From an uncultured Gammaproteobacteria bacterium (GTDB taxonomy: Bacteria; Pseudomonadota; Gammaproteobacteria; GCA-001735895), in contig CALCSG010000396.1 of NCBI GenBank assembly GCA_937894085.1, positions 1 through 52,763 on the forward strand: a stretch of DNA of 52,763 bases, written 5' to 3'. The notes under the pieces are model-generated. The model made no database searches and had not been told where the DNA came from. It worked only from the letters and a program-made list of their open reading frames with translations. Every line of letters starts with the position of its first letter. Position 1 is the stretch's first letter. This document shows positions 38,212 to 46,636 of this stretch, piece after piece. Both the position numbers and the translations under genes were made by a program.

Positions 38212-38853
38212 ATGATAAAAACCTTAATACCTGCTTTATTTCTTATAGCATCAACATTTTCTTCTATAGCTAATGCCTCCTTTATCGTGGAACAGTATGA
38301 TGATTTTTGGAGTTCTAGCCTGGCGAATCTTCAAACTTACGCGAATAATAATGCTGCTTCTACTATTGCATCTTTTGAGTATCTGGATTTCAGTGACACG
38401 AATAGTAATCTTGATTTCTCTGGATTTAACTTGTGGCCTTCTGACGCTCCCGTTTATTCTGGTGCTAACGCAGCCATAAATAGCACCTTCTTTGTTAAGG
38501 CTACTGGGTTGTTCGATATAGCCGCTGACGGTAACTATAATATTAGAACCTATAATGATGATGGTGTCTTTGTCTTCATTGATAATGTGCTACAAATTTC
38601 TGATCCAACTCTACACCCTCCTGTGCATTTTTATACTGGGCATGACTTCCTTAGCGCAGGAACTCACTCTATTGAGTTGTATTTTTTTGAAAATGCTGGC
38701 GGTGCAAACTTAGAGGTTGGCATCAGCGGTAACAATAATAGTTCTTACTCATTATTGAACTCAGCAGCAGTACCAGAACCATCCATCATTGCGCTTTTTG
38801 CTGCGGGATTAGTTGGTCTTGGTGTAGTTCGCCGTCGTAGAACTCAAAAGTAG
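38212..38853 (+). CDS. PEP-CTERM secreted protein with PA14-like domain
   Basis: A protein of 213 residues. A signal peptide (MIKTLIPALFLIASTFSSIANA) is followed by a region resembling PA14 beta-barrels (FFVKATGLFDIAADGNYNIRTYNDDGVFVFIDN, HDFLSAGTHSIELYFFENAGGANLEVGI). The C-terminal sorting signal is VPEPSIIALFAAGLVGLGVVRRRR. PEP-CTERM proteins are processed by an exosortase and usually go to the cell surface or matrix. No exosortase gene is in the window. A strong terminator follows at 38903. Confidence 0.92.
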   Translation: MIKTLIPALFLIASTFSSIANASFIVEQYDDFWSSSLANLQTYANNNAASTIASFEYLDFSDTNSNLDFSGFNLWPSDAPVYSGANAAINSTFFVKATGLFDIAADGNYNIRTYNDDGVFVFIDNVLQISDPTLHPPVHFYTGHDFLSAGTHSIELYFFENAGGANLEVGISGNNNSSYSLLNSAAVPEPSIIALFAAGLVGLGVVRRRRTQK

Positions 38854-38902
38854 AATGGCATAATTTGGCAATTCAACGCTGTCAAAATTATTAGCAGAAA
38901 TC

Positions 38903-38932
38903 AAAAGCCATCTCATATGAGATGGCTTTTTT
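38903..38932 (+). terminator. Intrinsic terminator after the PEP-CTERM gene
   Basis: AAAAGCCATCTCAT and ATGAGATGGCTTTT form a perfect stem, with TT directly following. The A-tract and T-tract on either side would allow function in both directions. Confidence 0.93.
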
Positions 38933-38939
38933 AGTTTAT

Positions 38940-39529
38940 TTTATACGGTTGCACATATAGATTATTCAGTCCTCTAAAAGCTATCTAGGGTCAGACCAAC
39001 CGATCTTAGGAGTGACTCTAGCGGTTTAAGGTTCTGTCTGGCGATTAGGCGAAGATCTAACCCTGAATGACTGTAGATGACATACTTATTTCGATGCTTA
39101 AAAACATAAAATGAATTGTAGTGGTTGGTACTTTATATGGATTGAATATTGACTACCAGAATGGCTGGTCTTGCCGCAAGACTTTCAACGCCTTATAACC
39201 TGCAGGGAAATGGCAGAAACGGGTCGATAGCACTAGTTTAATATGAAAAGCTGAATAACAGCAATGGGGGTGGGTTAAAAGTCTACAGTCTGTTAATAGT
39301 GCTAGCGGGGCTATAATGAAATTTTTATATCCTCAAAATGGATGTTTTGATGCATCTATCTTTTAATAAATGTTAAGGATTTATAATATTTATTCTCCAC
39401 TATAAAAGAGGCTGATTGTTGCGTAAAAACCAGCCCAACAAAAACAGTTGGGGGTATTTATGGGGGTATATTCGATAAGCTTTCTATATAAAATATTTTT
39501 AAATCAAAAAGTTATCGTCTAAGTATGAC
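38940..39529. other. Degenerate island DNA with paired GGGGGTAT boxes near the att copy
   Basis: No gene is visible. AGGGTCAGACC near 38989 resembles half of the GGGGTCAGA palindrome found intact at 44793. GGGGGTAT occurs twice, at 39450 and 39462, with a 12-base period, about 60 bases before the duplicated tRNA end. Repeated boxes beside an att site resemble arm-type integrase or excisionase binding sites. This fits a lost integrase but is inference. Confidence 0.45.
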
Positions 39530-39575
39530 TCCGCCCCTGAGCACCATTTACTCCATTCCAGATCAATGACTTACG
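39530..39575 (+). repeat. att-like direct repeat, copy 2
   Basis: TCCGCCCCTGAGCACCATTTA followed by ATCAATGACTTACG matches the end and flank of tRNA-Phe with a few changes. It marks the junction between two tandem elements, 34.1-39.5 kb and 39.6-47.1 kb. A recombinase relic lies immediately to its right. Confidence 0.82.
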
Positions 39576-39623
39576 ATTAATCGTAAACCCTTGTTGCTTT
39601 CCGGTTGTGTCAAAATTGTGTCC

Positions 39624-39694
39624 TCAAGCCTCAAGCCTCGAAGCCGCCTCTTTCAGATGATCAGCCGCCGCAGGTGAGCATAACGAAACACCAT
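39624..39694 (-). pseudogene. Tyrosine recombinase (integrase) C-terminal remnant
   Basis: On the minus strand the sequence reads MVFRYAHL and then, after a small frameshift, AAADHLKEAASRLEA before a stop. RYAHL...HLKEAxxxL is the usual end of phage-type integrases, with the active-site tyrosine a few residues before HL. Everything upstream is gone. Its position beside the duplicated tRNA end supports the call. The fragment is short, so confidence is moderate. Confidence 0.58.
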
Positions 39695-39980
39695 GTCGGA
39701 TGTCTTAACGGGAAGTATGGGGTCTGCAGCAGGGGAAATATTCGGATCATTAGTATTTGTCGCCAGTCTGCTAGGACCGGATGGTTCTCGTGATTGGGTG
39801 GAAAAGGTGTTTTTACCCGAGAAGATTGATGGCCAGAGTATTGAAACGGAAGAAGAAGCCAGGAATTGGTTATTTAAAGTTGTAGAATCTAAAGTTCATA
39901 AAGCCGCTGAAATAAATGGTTGGCTAGCAGATGTCTACAAAATTGTGGCGTCAATAATGCTACCTACGAACTCACTCTAA
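39693..39980 (+). CDS. Hypothetical protein
   Basis: An ORF of 95 residues (MSDVLTGSMGSAAGEIFGSLVFVASLLGPDGSRDWVEKVFLPEKIDG ... AEINGWLADVYKIVAS) with no family I recognise. The first 30 residues are hydrophobic enough for one membrane segment, and the remainder is charged and helical. It starts inside the recombinase remnant on the opposite strand and has no clear ribosome-binding site, so it may not be a real gene. Confidence 0.35.
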   Translation: MSDVLTGSMGSAAGEIFGSLVFVASLLGPDGSRDWVEKVFLPEKIDGQSIETEEEARNWLFKVVESKVHKAAEINGWLADVYKIVASIMLPTNSL

Positions 39981-40052
39981 ATGCTTTTCCAGAAAATTCT
40001 TTGTATAAACCAGAAAAAATTATTGTCTATTCAACTGTTATACTTAGAAATA

Positions 40053-40080
40053 TTGACATACCAATTATGGTATGTATGCT
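40053..40080 (+). promoter_or_regulatory. Promoter and operator of the HigBA-like pair
   Basis: TTGACA (40053-40058) and TATGCT (40075-40080) with a 16-base spacer overlap a perfect palindrome ACATACC-AATTAT-GGTATGT (40056-40075). This is the classic autoregulation arrangement of type II toxin-antitoxin operons. The palindrome occupies nearly the whole spacer. Confidence 0.82.
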
Positions 40081-40089
40081 ATTTTAAGT

Positions 40090-40371
40090 ATGTGGAAAGT
40101 CTTTGAACATAAAAAAGCAGTAAAGCAACTTAATTCATTACCAGTTGAAATTATCAAGCGATATGAAAAATGGAAAGATATCGTAATAATATCGGGTCCG
40201 AACGGATTAAAAATGATTAAAGGATTTAACGATGAGCCACTTTTGGGTGAATGGAAAGGCTTTCAGTCTTCACACCTTAACCTTCAATTTAGAGTTATCT
40301 ATAAAATTGAAAATGAGCAGTTTTTTGTCCAGGTCGTTAAAGTAGCTGCCCATGACTATCGGAGAAAATAG
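40090..40371 (+). CDS. RelE/HigB-like toxin of a type II toxin-antitoxin pair
   Basis: I prefer ATG 40090 (MWKVFEHKKAVKQL) to the track start at 40072, which would lie within the promoter. The result is 93 residues. The opening helix, the strand LNLQFRVIYKIENEQFFVQVVKVAAHDYRRK and the size match RelE-superfamily ribosome-dependent mRNA interferases. The toxin gene precedes the antitoxin, as in higBA. One base separates its stop from the antitoxin start. Confidence 0.86.
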   Translation: MWKVFEHKKAVKQLNSLPVEIIKRYEKWKDIVIISGPNGLKMIKGFNDEPLLGEWKGFQSSHLNLQFRVIYKIENEQFFVQVVKVAAHDYRRK

Positions 40372-40372
40372 T

Positions 40373-40633
40373 ATGAAAAATTATCAAGATTCTCCCGTCA
40401 GAGCAAAAATCTCCATTGGTGAGTCTGTACGTATTATTCGGGAATTACAGGAATTAAGTCAAAACCAGTTATCAGTTCTGACTGGTATACCTCAGTCAAC
40501 ACTCTCTTCAATAGAGCATGACAAAATAAATATTGGTGTAGAAAGAGCAAAAACTCTTGCCAGAGCATTAAAGGTTCACCCCGCAGTTTTGGTTTTCCCT
40601 GGTTGGAATGTAGAAGAAAATGAGGCGGCATAA
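40373..40633 (+). CDS. HigA-like antitoxin (XRE helix-turn-helix)
   Basis: ATG 40373 follows GGAGAAAA and is preferred to the earlier ATG at 40352, which lies inside the toxin gene. The result is 86 residues. The helix-turn-helix is VRIIRELQELSQNQLSVLTGIPQSTLSSIEHDKINIGVERAKTLARAL. The short C-terminal tail (HPAVLVFPGWNVEENEAA) could hold the toxin. It presumably binds the ACATACC palindrome. Confidence 0.86.
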   Translation: MKNYQDSPVRAKISIGESVRIIRELQELSQNQLSVLTGIPQSTLSSIEHDKINIGVERAKTLARALKVHPAVLVFPGWNVEENEAA

Positions 40634-40784
40634 TAAGCATTTTTAGTCGGATATTTTGCTTTCCTTCGCTATGTAAAATCCTGCTGATATGCGACGTTGG
40701 GCCCCATTGGTAGAACGCTGAAACACCCGGAGAGCAACAAGATGTTCTCATCCAAATATTCGTCAAAAAGGAGAAGAAGTAGAC

Positions 40785-41056
40785 ATGAATGAAATCATCT
40801 GCCCGCACTGCCGGAAAGCATTCAAGATTGACGAAGCCGGGTATGCGGACATTCTGAAGCAGGTTCGCGAAAGCGAGTTCGATCAGCAGTTGCACATGAG
40901 GCTTGAGCTGGCCGAACAGGACTAGCGAACTGCCGTTGAACTAGCCAGGAATGAGGTAAGCAGCGAATTGTAGAAATCTGCCACAGCCAGGGACGCCGAA
41001 ATCCAGGGATTGAAGGCCAAACTTGATGCTGGTGAGGTCACGCTGAAACTTGCCGA
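40785..41056 (+). pseudogene. DUF2130-family protein, N-terminal remnant
   Basis: From ATG 40785 after AAGGAGAAG the sequence reads MNEIICPHCRKAFKIDEAGYADILKQV, then LELAEQD-stop-RTAVELARNEV, then a second stop and KSATARDAEIQGLKAKLDAGE. DUF2130 proteins open with this zinc-ribbon-like CPHC and coiled coil. Both stops are point changes at Lys/Gln-type codons, so this is genuine decay rather than a homopolymer slip. The C-terminal domain is missing. Confidence 0.78.
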
Positions 41057-41182
41057 GTTGATAGCTTGTATATTGACAGGTAACAGGCGCTCCTATATTC
41101 CCTATTCTCAATTCGCGAATAAAGAATACTGGTCAAAGGTATAAACTTAAAGCCTCAAGATATCCTCTTTTTACTGAAATTA

Positions 41183-41662
41183 GTGTCTAACGGAGACAAC
41201 CCCTGGACCTATAATGAGCTATCCGTTGAATTAAGCATGAGCCCATCAGAAGTGCATGCTTCAGCGAAAAGGGCTTTGGCAGCAAAGTTCGCCATAAAAG
41301 TTGATTCCGTTATTAAAGTTAATATTCGTAACCTGACAGAATTTCTAAGCTGTTGTATTCAATATGTCTTTATTCCTGAACGTGGCAGCTTAAGTAGAGG
41401 TATGCCGACGGCCTATGCCGCTTTTCCAATGAATAAAGAGTTTGTTATGGGTAATGAGCCTCCACCCGTTTGGCCTGATCCTGAAGGGGCAGTACGAGGT
41501 GAATCCTTCTCTCCATTGTATAAATCTGTTCCCAAAGCAGCAAAAAAGGATCCGGTACTTTATGAGTTGTTAACACTGGTGGATGCATTAAGAGGGGGCA
41601 AAGCGAGAGAGAAAGACTTTGCTAAAAAAGAAATTGTAAAAAGGTTGAAGTTGTATGGTTGA
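41183..41662 (+). CDS. HTH protein partnered with an AbiEii-like nucleotidyltransferase (probably 5'-truncated)
   Basis: The listed GTG gives 159 residues, but the frame is open from about 41123 (GINLKPQDILFLLKLV before the GTG) without an ATG. The N-terminal helix of the HTH appears to extend upstream and the true start may be lost. The HTH core is TYNELSVELSMSPSEVHASAKRALAAKF. The middle GSLSRGMPTAYAAFPM and the C-terminal KDPVLYELLTLVDALRGGKAREKDFA resemble a conserved family encoded beside nucleotidyltransferases. The downstream remnant is such a partner, which suggests a type IV toxin-antitoxin-like pair. Confidence 0.62.
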   Translation: MSNGDNPWTYNELSVELSMSPSEVHASAKRALAAKFAIKVDSVIKVNIRNLTEFLSCCIQYVFIPERGSLSRGMPTAYAAFPMNKEFVMGNEPPPVWPDPEGAVRGESFSPLYKSVPKAAKKDPVLYELLTLVDALRGGKAREKDFAKKEIVKRLKLYG

Positions 41663-41938
41663 TACTCAAAACCCCAATCTTGAAATTTTGATGCTTGCCG
41701 TTGATCAACTTGGTGATTTGAAGATGTGATGGTGTTTCGGGGTGGCTGTGCAACTGGCTTATTAATTTCAGACCCTGCTTCACCGCCTATTCGGTTTACT
41801 GCGGCGGTCTCAAGTCATAATCATCTCAAGTCGGTCATCATTCGTTTACTGTTGTATCAGCCCACTATACGGTGTGCTGGCTTTAAAAATTTACAGCTAG
41901 TAATGGCGTACCTGTTGAAAAGCCATTCGGTCGGATAA
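41655..41938 (+). pseudogene. AbiEii-like nucleotidyltransferase remnant
   Basis: ATG 41655 overlaps the preceding stop by 8 bases and gives MVDTQNPNLEILMLAVDQLGDL before a frameshift. The next frame reads MVFRGGCATGLLISDPASPPIRFT, the GG nucleotide-binding strand of this family. The DxD-containing strand that should follow is lost and unrelated sequence takes over. The toxin-type partner is therefore dead while the HTH gene remains. Confidence 0.65.
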
Positions 41939-42078
41939 TTTGGGACGACTGTAATGCGTCAGGCCAACTTCTTTTATACTGAATGATTAAACTTATTAAG
42001 GAACTCAGCCTCCTTTACTCCTGAATAAAATTTGATAGGTGCTACAATTTATCTATAAATTATAGAGGTGAAAATAAA

Positions 42079-42818
42079 ATGAAGTTTTTTTAATACGATC
42101 TTTTTTTGTAGCTTCGGTTTTGCTATTGAACGCCTGTGGTGGAAGCTCGAGTGATATCTCTCAAACAAATGATGACTATACTGCTGAAATGGTTTCTCAT
42201 GACGGCTTAACATACTCGACATTAAAGTCACCTTATACCGGGAAAATCTGGTTAGACCGGAATATGGGTGCGTCTATGGTATGTACTTCGTTTGACGATG
42301 CAGCCTGTTACGGGGATTATTATCAATGGGGAAGAAACCTGGATGGACATGAAAAGAGTACCAGCACCAGCACTACTGAAAAGGCGACCCAGATTGATCC
42401 AGTGCAGGCAGCTGTGGCCGGAGAATTCATAGTTACATCAATAACGCCTGATGACTGGACTGTAGCATCGTTAGATGATGATGGTTCTCTTAGATCTGTT
42501 AACTGGAACAAAATAGATGGTATGTCCATATGCCCAGCAGGATATCGTATGCCCACTATCACCGAATTAAAAGCGGAAACCACTGATAATGTTGTTGATA
42601 GTAACGTAGATGTTTTCAACGACTTCTTGAAATTGCCTTCTGCCGGTTATCGCGATGGTAACGGTGTCTTTTATAGTACGGGTCTGTTCACTTTTTTGTG
42701 GTCAAACAGTGTTAATACAGTCAGGTCAAGATACTTAGCGTTGTATGATACTTATGCTGATGACAGTAACAGTTCTGATCGTTCAAATGGAATGCCGGTG
42801 CGTTGCCTGAAAGATTAA
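42079..42818 (+). CDS. FISUMP-domain lipoprotein (frameshift in T7 run of the signal peptide)
   Basis: The track start at 42120 (TTG) falls inside a lipoprotein signal. With one extra T in the run 42085-42091, ATG 42079 gives MKFFLIRSFFVASVLLLNAC, a perfect lipobox with the lipidated cysteine in LLNAC. The mature part (about 225 residues) has FISUMP/DUF1566 motifs: KIWLDRNMGA, YGDYYQWGRNLDGHE, CPAGYRMPTITELK and LKLPSAGYRDGNG. It is probably anchored on the outer membrane. Function unknown. Confidence 0.8.
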
Positions 42819-43564
42819 GTGTTGCCAGGATGCTCAGTTTTTCTCTGCCCTCGAGTGGTTTTTAAATTCAGGGGACACAATACTGAATTATGGTGGATAA
42901 ATGAAATGGCCGGTATCGCCACTTCTGAGATGATGCCTACAGACTGTCAGTAAAGGCAGCTTTCTACTGACTTTTAATGGGTGAATTTTCTGGCACTCTC
43001 ACAAGGTTATGGGTGAAAATTGGAAAAGACAGGAGGTTCTTTACTAAATATTGAGTCGAAAAGAAGCCTTTACTGACAGTTTATGGGTAAATTCCATGAC
43101 AGGTTCTGGGTGAATCCACACAACTATATATCGCTAAACTGAACTTGCTGTTTTTTTAAGGAATCGAACAGCATATTGTCGTTGGTTAGATTATTCGGCT
43201 CTTCCTTGAACCCCGCCCTCAAGGGTTTGTTGTGCCTAATGACCTGGAGCAGGGGATAGCCCGTAAATGAGTGGTGCTGGATTAAACGAAGCAACGCAAA
43301 ACCGACAGCGAAAATCGGGGTCAGCACACAGAATTCGAGAATATACTCATTGTGCTAAATGTCCAGCCAGTAAAGAATTTCGCGGCTTGATATTCTCGGA
43401 TAGGTCTTTTATGCTTCTTTTACTTACTTTGGGCTATTGAGCATCAGTTATTGAGAGCAGGTGAGTTATTATCAGTCAAACCAGTAAAAATCCTTCGAAT
43501 GTAATTTGTACCGGGTAAAAAAATAATTTTTCACCTAAATAAAAAGAATAATCAGACTAACTCA
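42819..43564. other. 746-base gene-poor stretch
   Basis: I see no supportable gene. Short direct repeats of TGGGTGAA/TGGGTAAA occur at about 42978-43113. CGGGGTCAGCACACAG near 43315 is a half copy of the GGGGTCAGA palindrome at 44793. The minus-strand ORF at 43327-43124 has no recognisable domain and sits between these repeats, so I treat it as chance or insertion debris. Confidence 0.5.
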
Positions 43565-44683
43565 TTGCGCATAGCAACGAACATAGTGCCAGGCCTTTTC
43601 CTGTGGCCAATCAGGTTTCTTAAAAAAATTATAAGGCCCTTTGGCGTTGCTGAGGAAGCGTTGGCTGTTCTCCCACCGGAGGAGCCTGAAAAATCCCTGG
43701 CAACTGTGCCAGCGGAGGAGCCTGAAAGTCGTGCAGAGGAACCTGATTTCTCTACCTGCTGTATGGTGTTATCCGATACCGATAACGACGTGAAATCTGT
43801 TAACAATACGTTGCGTTTCGCCGGATTGCTTGATGAGCATGGTGAGTTCACAGACAATCTGCAGGGGATAACCATTTTTAATACCGGTGACCTGATAGAC
43901 AAGAAGAACCCCGATTTTTCTGTTGTGGAATATTGGCAACATCTTCAGAAAGAGGCCAGTGCAAAGGGAGGGCAGGTCAAGCTCATTGTGGGCAATCATG
44001 AGCAGGAAATCTGGCAAAAAATCAGGGAGGGTGAAAAATACTCAATGAAGACGAAACAGGTCCGTCGGCTTACCGGATTCATCGAGAGTCTGGACTTGTT
44101 CCACGTTGCCGACTCTGTACTTTTCATACATGGCTATCCGACACTCGAATTCTTGCAGACATTACTGCACTACAGGGAGGTGACGGGAAAAGACCTGAAT
44201 TCTTTCAATGCAGATCATTACAAAAAATCATTCATATCCGCTGACGCCCTGAGACAATACTCCTATGTTAGCGAAAGCCGGAAAAGAAATTACCTGCTTT
44301 ATGACGTGGCTAATGCAGGCCTCTACTATAAGAAGCAGGGAAGGGAAGTTGCCGCTATTCTTGCGAAGCTGAAGATCGATATTGTTATCCACGGACATAG
44401 GCCTCAGCGTTCCGGTGTACAGGTCGACTACGAATTTGGAAAATGGATTCCAGGGGTCAGGATGATAGGAAACGATACAATGGTGCGACGTAAAGGCCTA
44501 GGCGCAACGGTTATCAGGAAGACATCGAGTGGAGATTTAGATATAGCATTCATTAACAGGAAAACGGAATCGAATGAACTGCGTAAAAAGGTGCAGGGAG
44601 ACCTTGGAGAGACAGTGGTTTCTTCCTGCGCTTACCGCTTTATCGTGCCCGAAGCCACCGGCCTCGGGGCTGCCCGAGGATAG
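43565..44683 (+). CDS. Calcineurin-like metallophosphoesterase with N-terminal Pro/Glu-rich linker
   Basis: A protein of 372 residues from a TTG start. No ATG is available and the frame is open further upstream, so the start is uncertain. A hydrophobic N-terminus (IVPGLFLWPIRFLKKI) and a degenerate repeat (PPEEPEKSLATVPAEEPESRAEEPD) precede the catalytic domain. The metal motifs are SDTDND (usually DxH), NTGDLID, VGNHEQ, FIHG and IHGHRP. The first motif has D in place of the usual histidine, which may change metal preference. Substrate unknown. Confidence 0.8.
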   Translation: MRIATNIVPGLFLWPIRFLKKIIRPFGVAEEALAVLPPEEPEKSLATVPAEEPESRAEEPDFSTCCMVLSDTDNDVKSVNNTLRFAGLLDEHGEFTDNLQGITIFNTGDLIDKKNPDFSVVEYWQHLQKEASAKGGQVKLIVGNHEQEIWQKIREGEKYSMKTKQVRRLTGFIESLDLFHVADSVLFIHGYPTLEFLQTLLHYREVTGKDLNSFNADHYKKSFISADALRQYSYVSESRKRNYLLYDVANAGLYYKKQGREVAAILAKLKIDIVIHGHRPQRSGVQVDYEFGKWIPGVRMIGNDTMVRRKGLGATVIRKTSSGDLDIAFINRKTESNELRKKVQGDLGETVVSSCAYRFIVPEATGLGAARG

Positions 44684-44792
44684 TGGAAAGCCTGTATACG
44701 GGCTGAAACCTCATTTTTGAAGGATAAAAACCACGCTTTAAGGAGAAAGCAATATGCCTTGTGTAAATCGTTACTTTTTACTCCGTGATATC

Positions 44793-44841
44793 GGGGTCAG
44801 AACACAGGGTTTTCTAATATTAGTGCTTATGTTCTGACCCC
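44793..44841. repeat. GGGGTCAGA palindrome
   Basis: GGGGTCAGAA (44793-44802) and TTCTGACCCC (44832-44841) are perfect inverted repeats about 30 bases apart; the adjacent CACA and TATG extend the arms imperfectly. Similar palindromes in proteobacteria are associated with IS200-like REP-associated transposases. No such transposase is in the window. Half copies lie near 38989 and 43315. Confidence 0.75.
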
Positions 44842-44992
44842 AATGCCGATAAGTTAAGGTTTTTTGTCGTCATGCCCGTGTACCACTACTCTGGCCTCCG
44901 CCGGAATGACGCGAATCGCTTAACTCACCGTCATTGAGCCTGAACCTTGATATCTTTGATACTCACTATTTCCACCTATACAGGAATTCAGA

Positions 44993-45577
44993 ATGAAAAG
45001 TCATTTTTTTGCCTACATTAGTAAAACCCGATGGTTACAGCGTTGGGGGTTAAAGAGAAATACGGTCAGCGAAAATGTCATGGAGCATAGCTGGGAAGTC
45101 TCGGTGATTGCGCATGCATTGGCGCTGATTAAAAACCGCTACTTTGATGGGGCACTGGATGTGAATGCTATCGTGGTTGCCGCTTTATATCATGACTGCA
45201 GTGAGGTGATAACCGGTGATATGCCTTCGCCCATCAAATATCATTCTGCCGCTATTACCCAGGCGTATAAATCCATAGAACGGCAGGCTGAGCACGAACT
45301 GTTAAACCTTCTTCCCGAAGAGTTGCAGCAGGATTACCGGGCAGCAATGATAGAAGCCGAGTTGCCGCAACAGCATAAAACCATTATTAAAGCGGCCGAT
45401 ACACTGTCGGCTTATGTGAAATGCAAAATGGAAATGGCTGCCGGTAATTTTGAATTCTCTACGGCGGAAAAAGAAATTGAGGAAAAATTACAGTCTTTTG
45501 ATCTCCCTGAAGTGCAGTATTTCCTGGATACTTTCGCTTCCAGCTATGAACTGACGCTGGATGAATTGTTTCAATAA
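44993..45577 (+). CDS. yfbR: 5'-deoxynucleotidase YfbR (HD domain)
   Basis: A protein of 194 residues. YfbR removes phosphate from dNMPs. Motifs are MEHSWEVSVIAHAL, the HD pair in ALYHDCSEVITGDMPSPIKY, and IKAADTLSAYVKCKMEM. These match the E. coli protein in length and order. It is intact and of housekeeping type, though it lies among island remnants. Confidence 0.95.
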   Translation: MKSHFFAYISKTRWLQRWGLKRNTVSENVMEHSWEVSVIAHALALIKNRYFDGALDVNAIVVAALYHDCSEVITGDMPSPIKYHSAAITQAYKSIERQAEHELLNLLPEELQQDYRAAMIEAELPQQHKTIIKAADTLSAYVKCKMEMAAGNFEFSTAEKEIEEKLQSFDLPEVQYFLDTFASSYELTLDELFQ

Positions 45578-45624
45578 GATTCAGCTAAGGCTCATAAAAA
45601 TAGAAATAGGTATTATGCTGAATA

Positions 45625-45672
45625 TTGATTGGTAATTGTCTTTCCTTTTATGATACCTTACTAAAAGTAAGG
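45625..45672 (+). promoter_or_regulatory. VapBC promoter with operator
   Basis: TTGATT (45625-45630) and TATGAT (45649-45654) with an 18-base spacer are followed by the perfect palindrome CCTTACT-AAA-AGTAAGG (45656-45672), 22 bases before the antitoxin start. The palindrome is the expected binding site for the AbrB-type antitoxin. Confidence 0.75.
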
Positions 45673-45693
45673 CAACCTGTAGACGGCTTAAAC

Positions 45694-45930
45694 ATGACCA
45701 CAGCAACCTTAACCAGTAAGGGGCGGATCACCATCCCTGCACCTGTCAGAACGGATCTCCATGTGGGTCCTGGTGATCGACTCGAATTTATAAAGCTCAC
45801 TGATGGTCGGTATGAAGTAGTGGCTGCCTCACAGGATATCTCCTGCTTAAAAGGAATAATAAGTTCAACCAGGGCTGTGAGCATTGAAGAAATGGATCAA
45901 GCTATCCGCAAAAAGGCGAGGGTATCATGA
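45694..45930 (+). CDS. vapB: VapB/AbrB-type antitoxin
   Basis: ATG 45694 (MTTATLTSKGRITIPAPVRTDL) is preferred to the track start at 45625, which is in the promoter. The result is 78 residues. The N-terminal swapped-hairpin DNA-binding domain (TLTSKGRITIPAPVRTDLHVGPGDRLEF) is followed by a C-terminal toxin-binding tail. The stop overlaps the toxin start by 4 bases. Confidence 0.92.
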   Translation: MTTATLTSKGRITIPAPVRTDLHVGPGDRLEFIKLTDGRYEVVAASQDISCLKGIISSTRAVSIEEMDQAIRKKARVS

Positions 45931-46328
45931 TCTGCCTGGATACGAATATCCTTATTCGATACCTGGCTCAGGATGATAAAAAACAGGCTAGCAGAGCGAA
46001 CAAACTCATCGACAATGAGTTTAACTCAGGTAATCCGGGTTTTATTACACTGATTAGCCTGGTCGAAATTGTATGGGTGCTTGAGTCCTGTTATTCGCAA
46101 ACCAGAAAAGAGGTCATAGAGGTGCTTCACTCTCTGTTAACCACTAAACAGTTAGTGATTGAAGGGGCTGACATGGCTGACATGGCTTACTTGGCTTTGA
46201 AACGCTATGCGGTTGGAAATGCAGATTATAGTGATGCCCTTATCACTGTTATTTCTGAGAATCAGGGTTGCAGTTCGATTGTGACGTTTGACAAAAAAGG
46301 AAACTCAATCGGCATGAAAGTGCTTTAA
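45927..46328 (+). CDS. vapC: VapC-type PIN-domain ribonuclease toxin
   Basis: A protein of 133 residues. The PIN acidic residues are visible: D5 in MICLDTNILIRYL, the glutamate in SLVEIVWVL, and the aspartates in NADYSDALI and TFDKKG. VapC toxins cleave tRNA or rRNA. The start overlaps the antitoxin stop (ATGA), so translation is coupled. The pair looks complete and functional. Confidence 0.94.
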   Translation: MICLDTNILIRYLAQDDKKQASRANKLIDNEFNSGNPGFITLISLVEIVWVLESCYSQTRKEVIEVLHSLLTTKQLVIEGADMADMAYLALKRYAVGNADYSDALITVISENQGCSSIVTFDKKGNSIGMKVL

Positions 46329-46455
46329 CGCAAGGTATAAAACAAGTCCTTGCTAGCGGAAAGTGGCGTGACCAGCTTAAATATGAAATGACCAGAAATT
46401 ATTTCATATTACTACTTCTCTATGCCTTACTGTGGGACTCTACATAAATTCAAAT

Positions 46456-46636
46456 ATGGCTCTGTATGAAAATCATGTAATGTCGTCATTCCCGCATGCT
46501 TTAAGCGGGAATCCATTAGTAACGTAGTTAAAACTTTAAAAAGTGCCATATCTGTAATGGATTCCGGCTAAAAACATGCCGGAATGACAGTAGTTTCGGT
46601 ATAGAGTGGTTTTACATGATTTTCATACAGAGCCAT
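46456..46636. mobile_element. MITE-like element with 25-bp perfect terminal inverted repeats
   Basis: The terminal repeats (46456-46480 and 46612-46636, beginning ATGGCTCTGTATGAAAATCA) are perfect complements. The 131-base interior holds a further palindrome, CATTCCCGCATGCTTTAAGC... against GGCATG...CCGGAATGAC, and no ORF. AATTCAAAT flanks both ends (46447-46455 and 46638-46646) as a likely 9-base target duplication. A second, diverged copy begins at 52608. No matching transposase is in the window. Confidence 0.85.

Noticed and set aside
43021-43115. Clustered TGGGTGAA/TGGGTAAA repeats as a replication origin
   Set aside because: Spacing is irregular, no AT-rich unwinding region or initiator gene is nearby, and the surroundings are insertion debris.
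43124-43327. Minus-strand ORF of 67 residues
   Set aside because: No domain, no ribosome-binding site, and it lies among repeat fragments.
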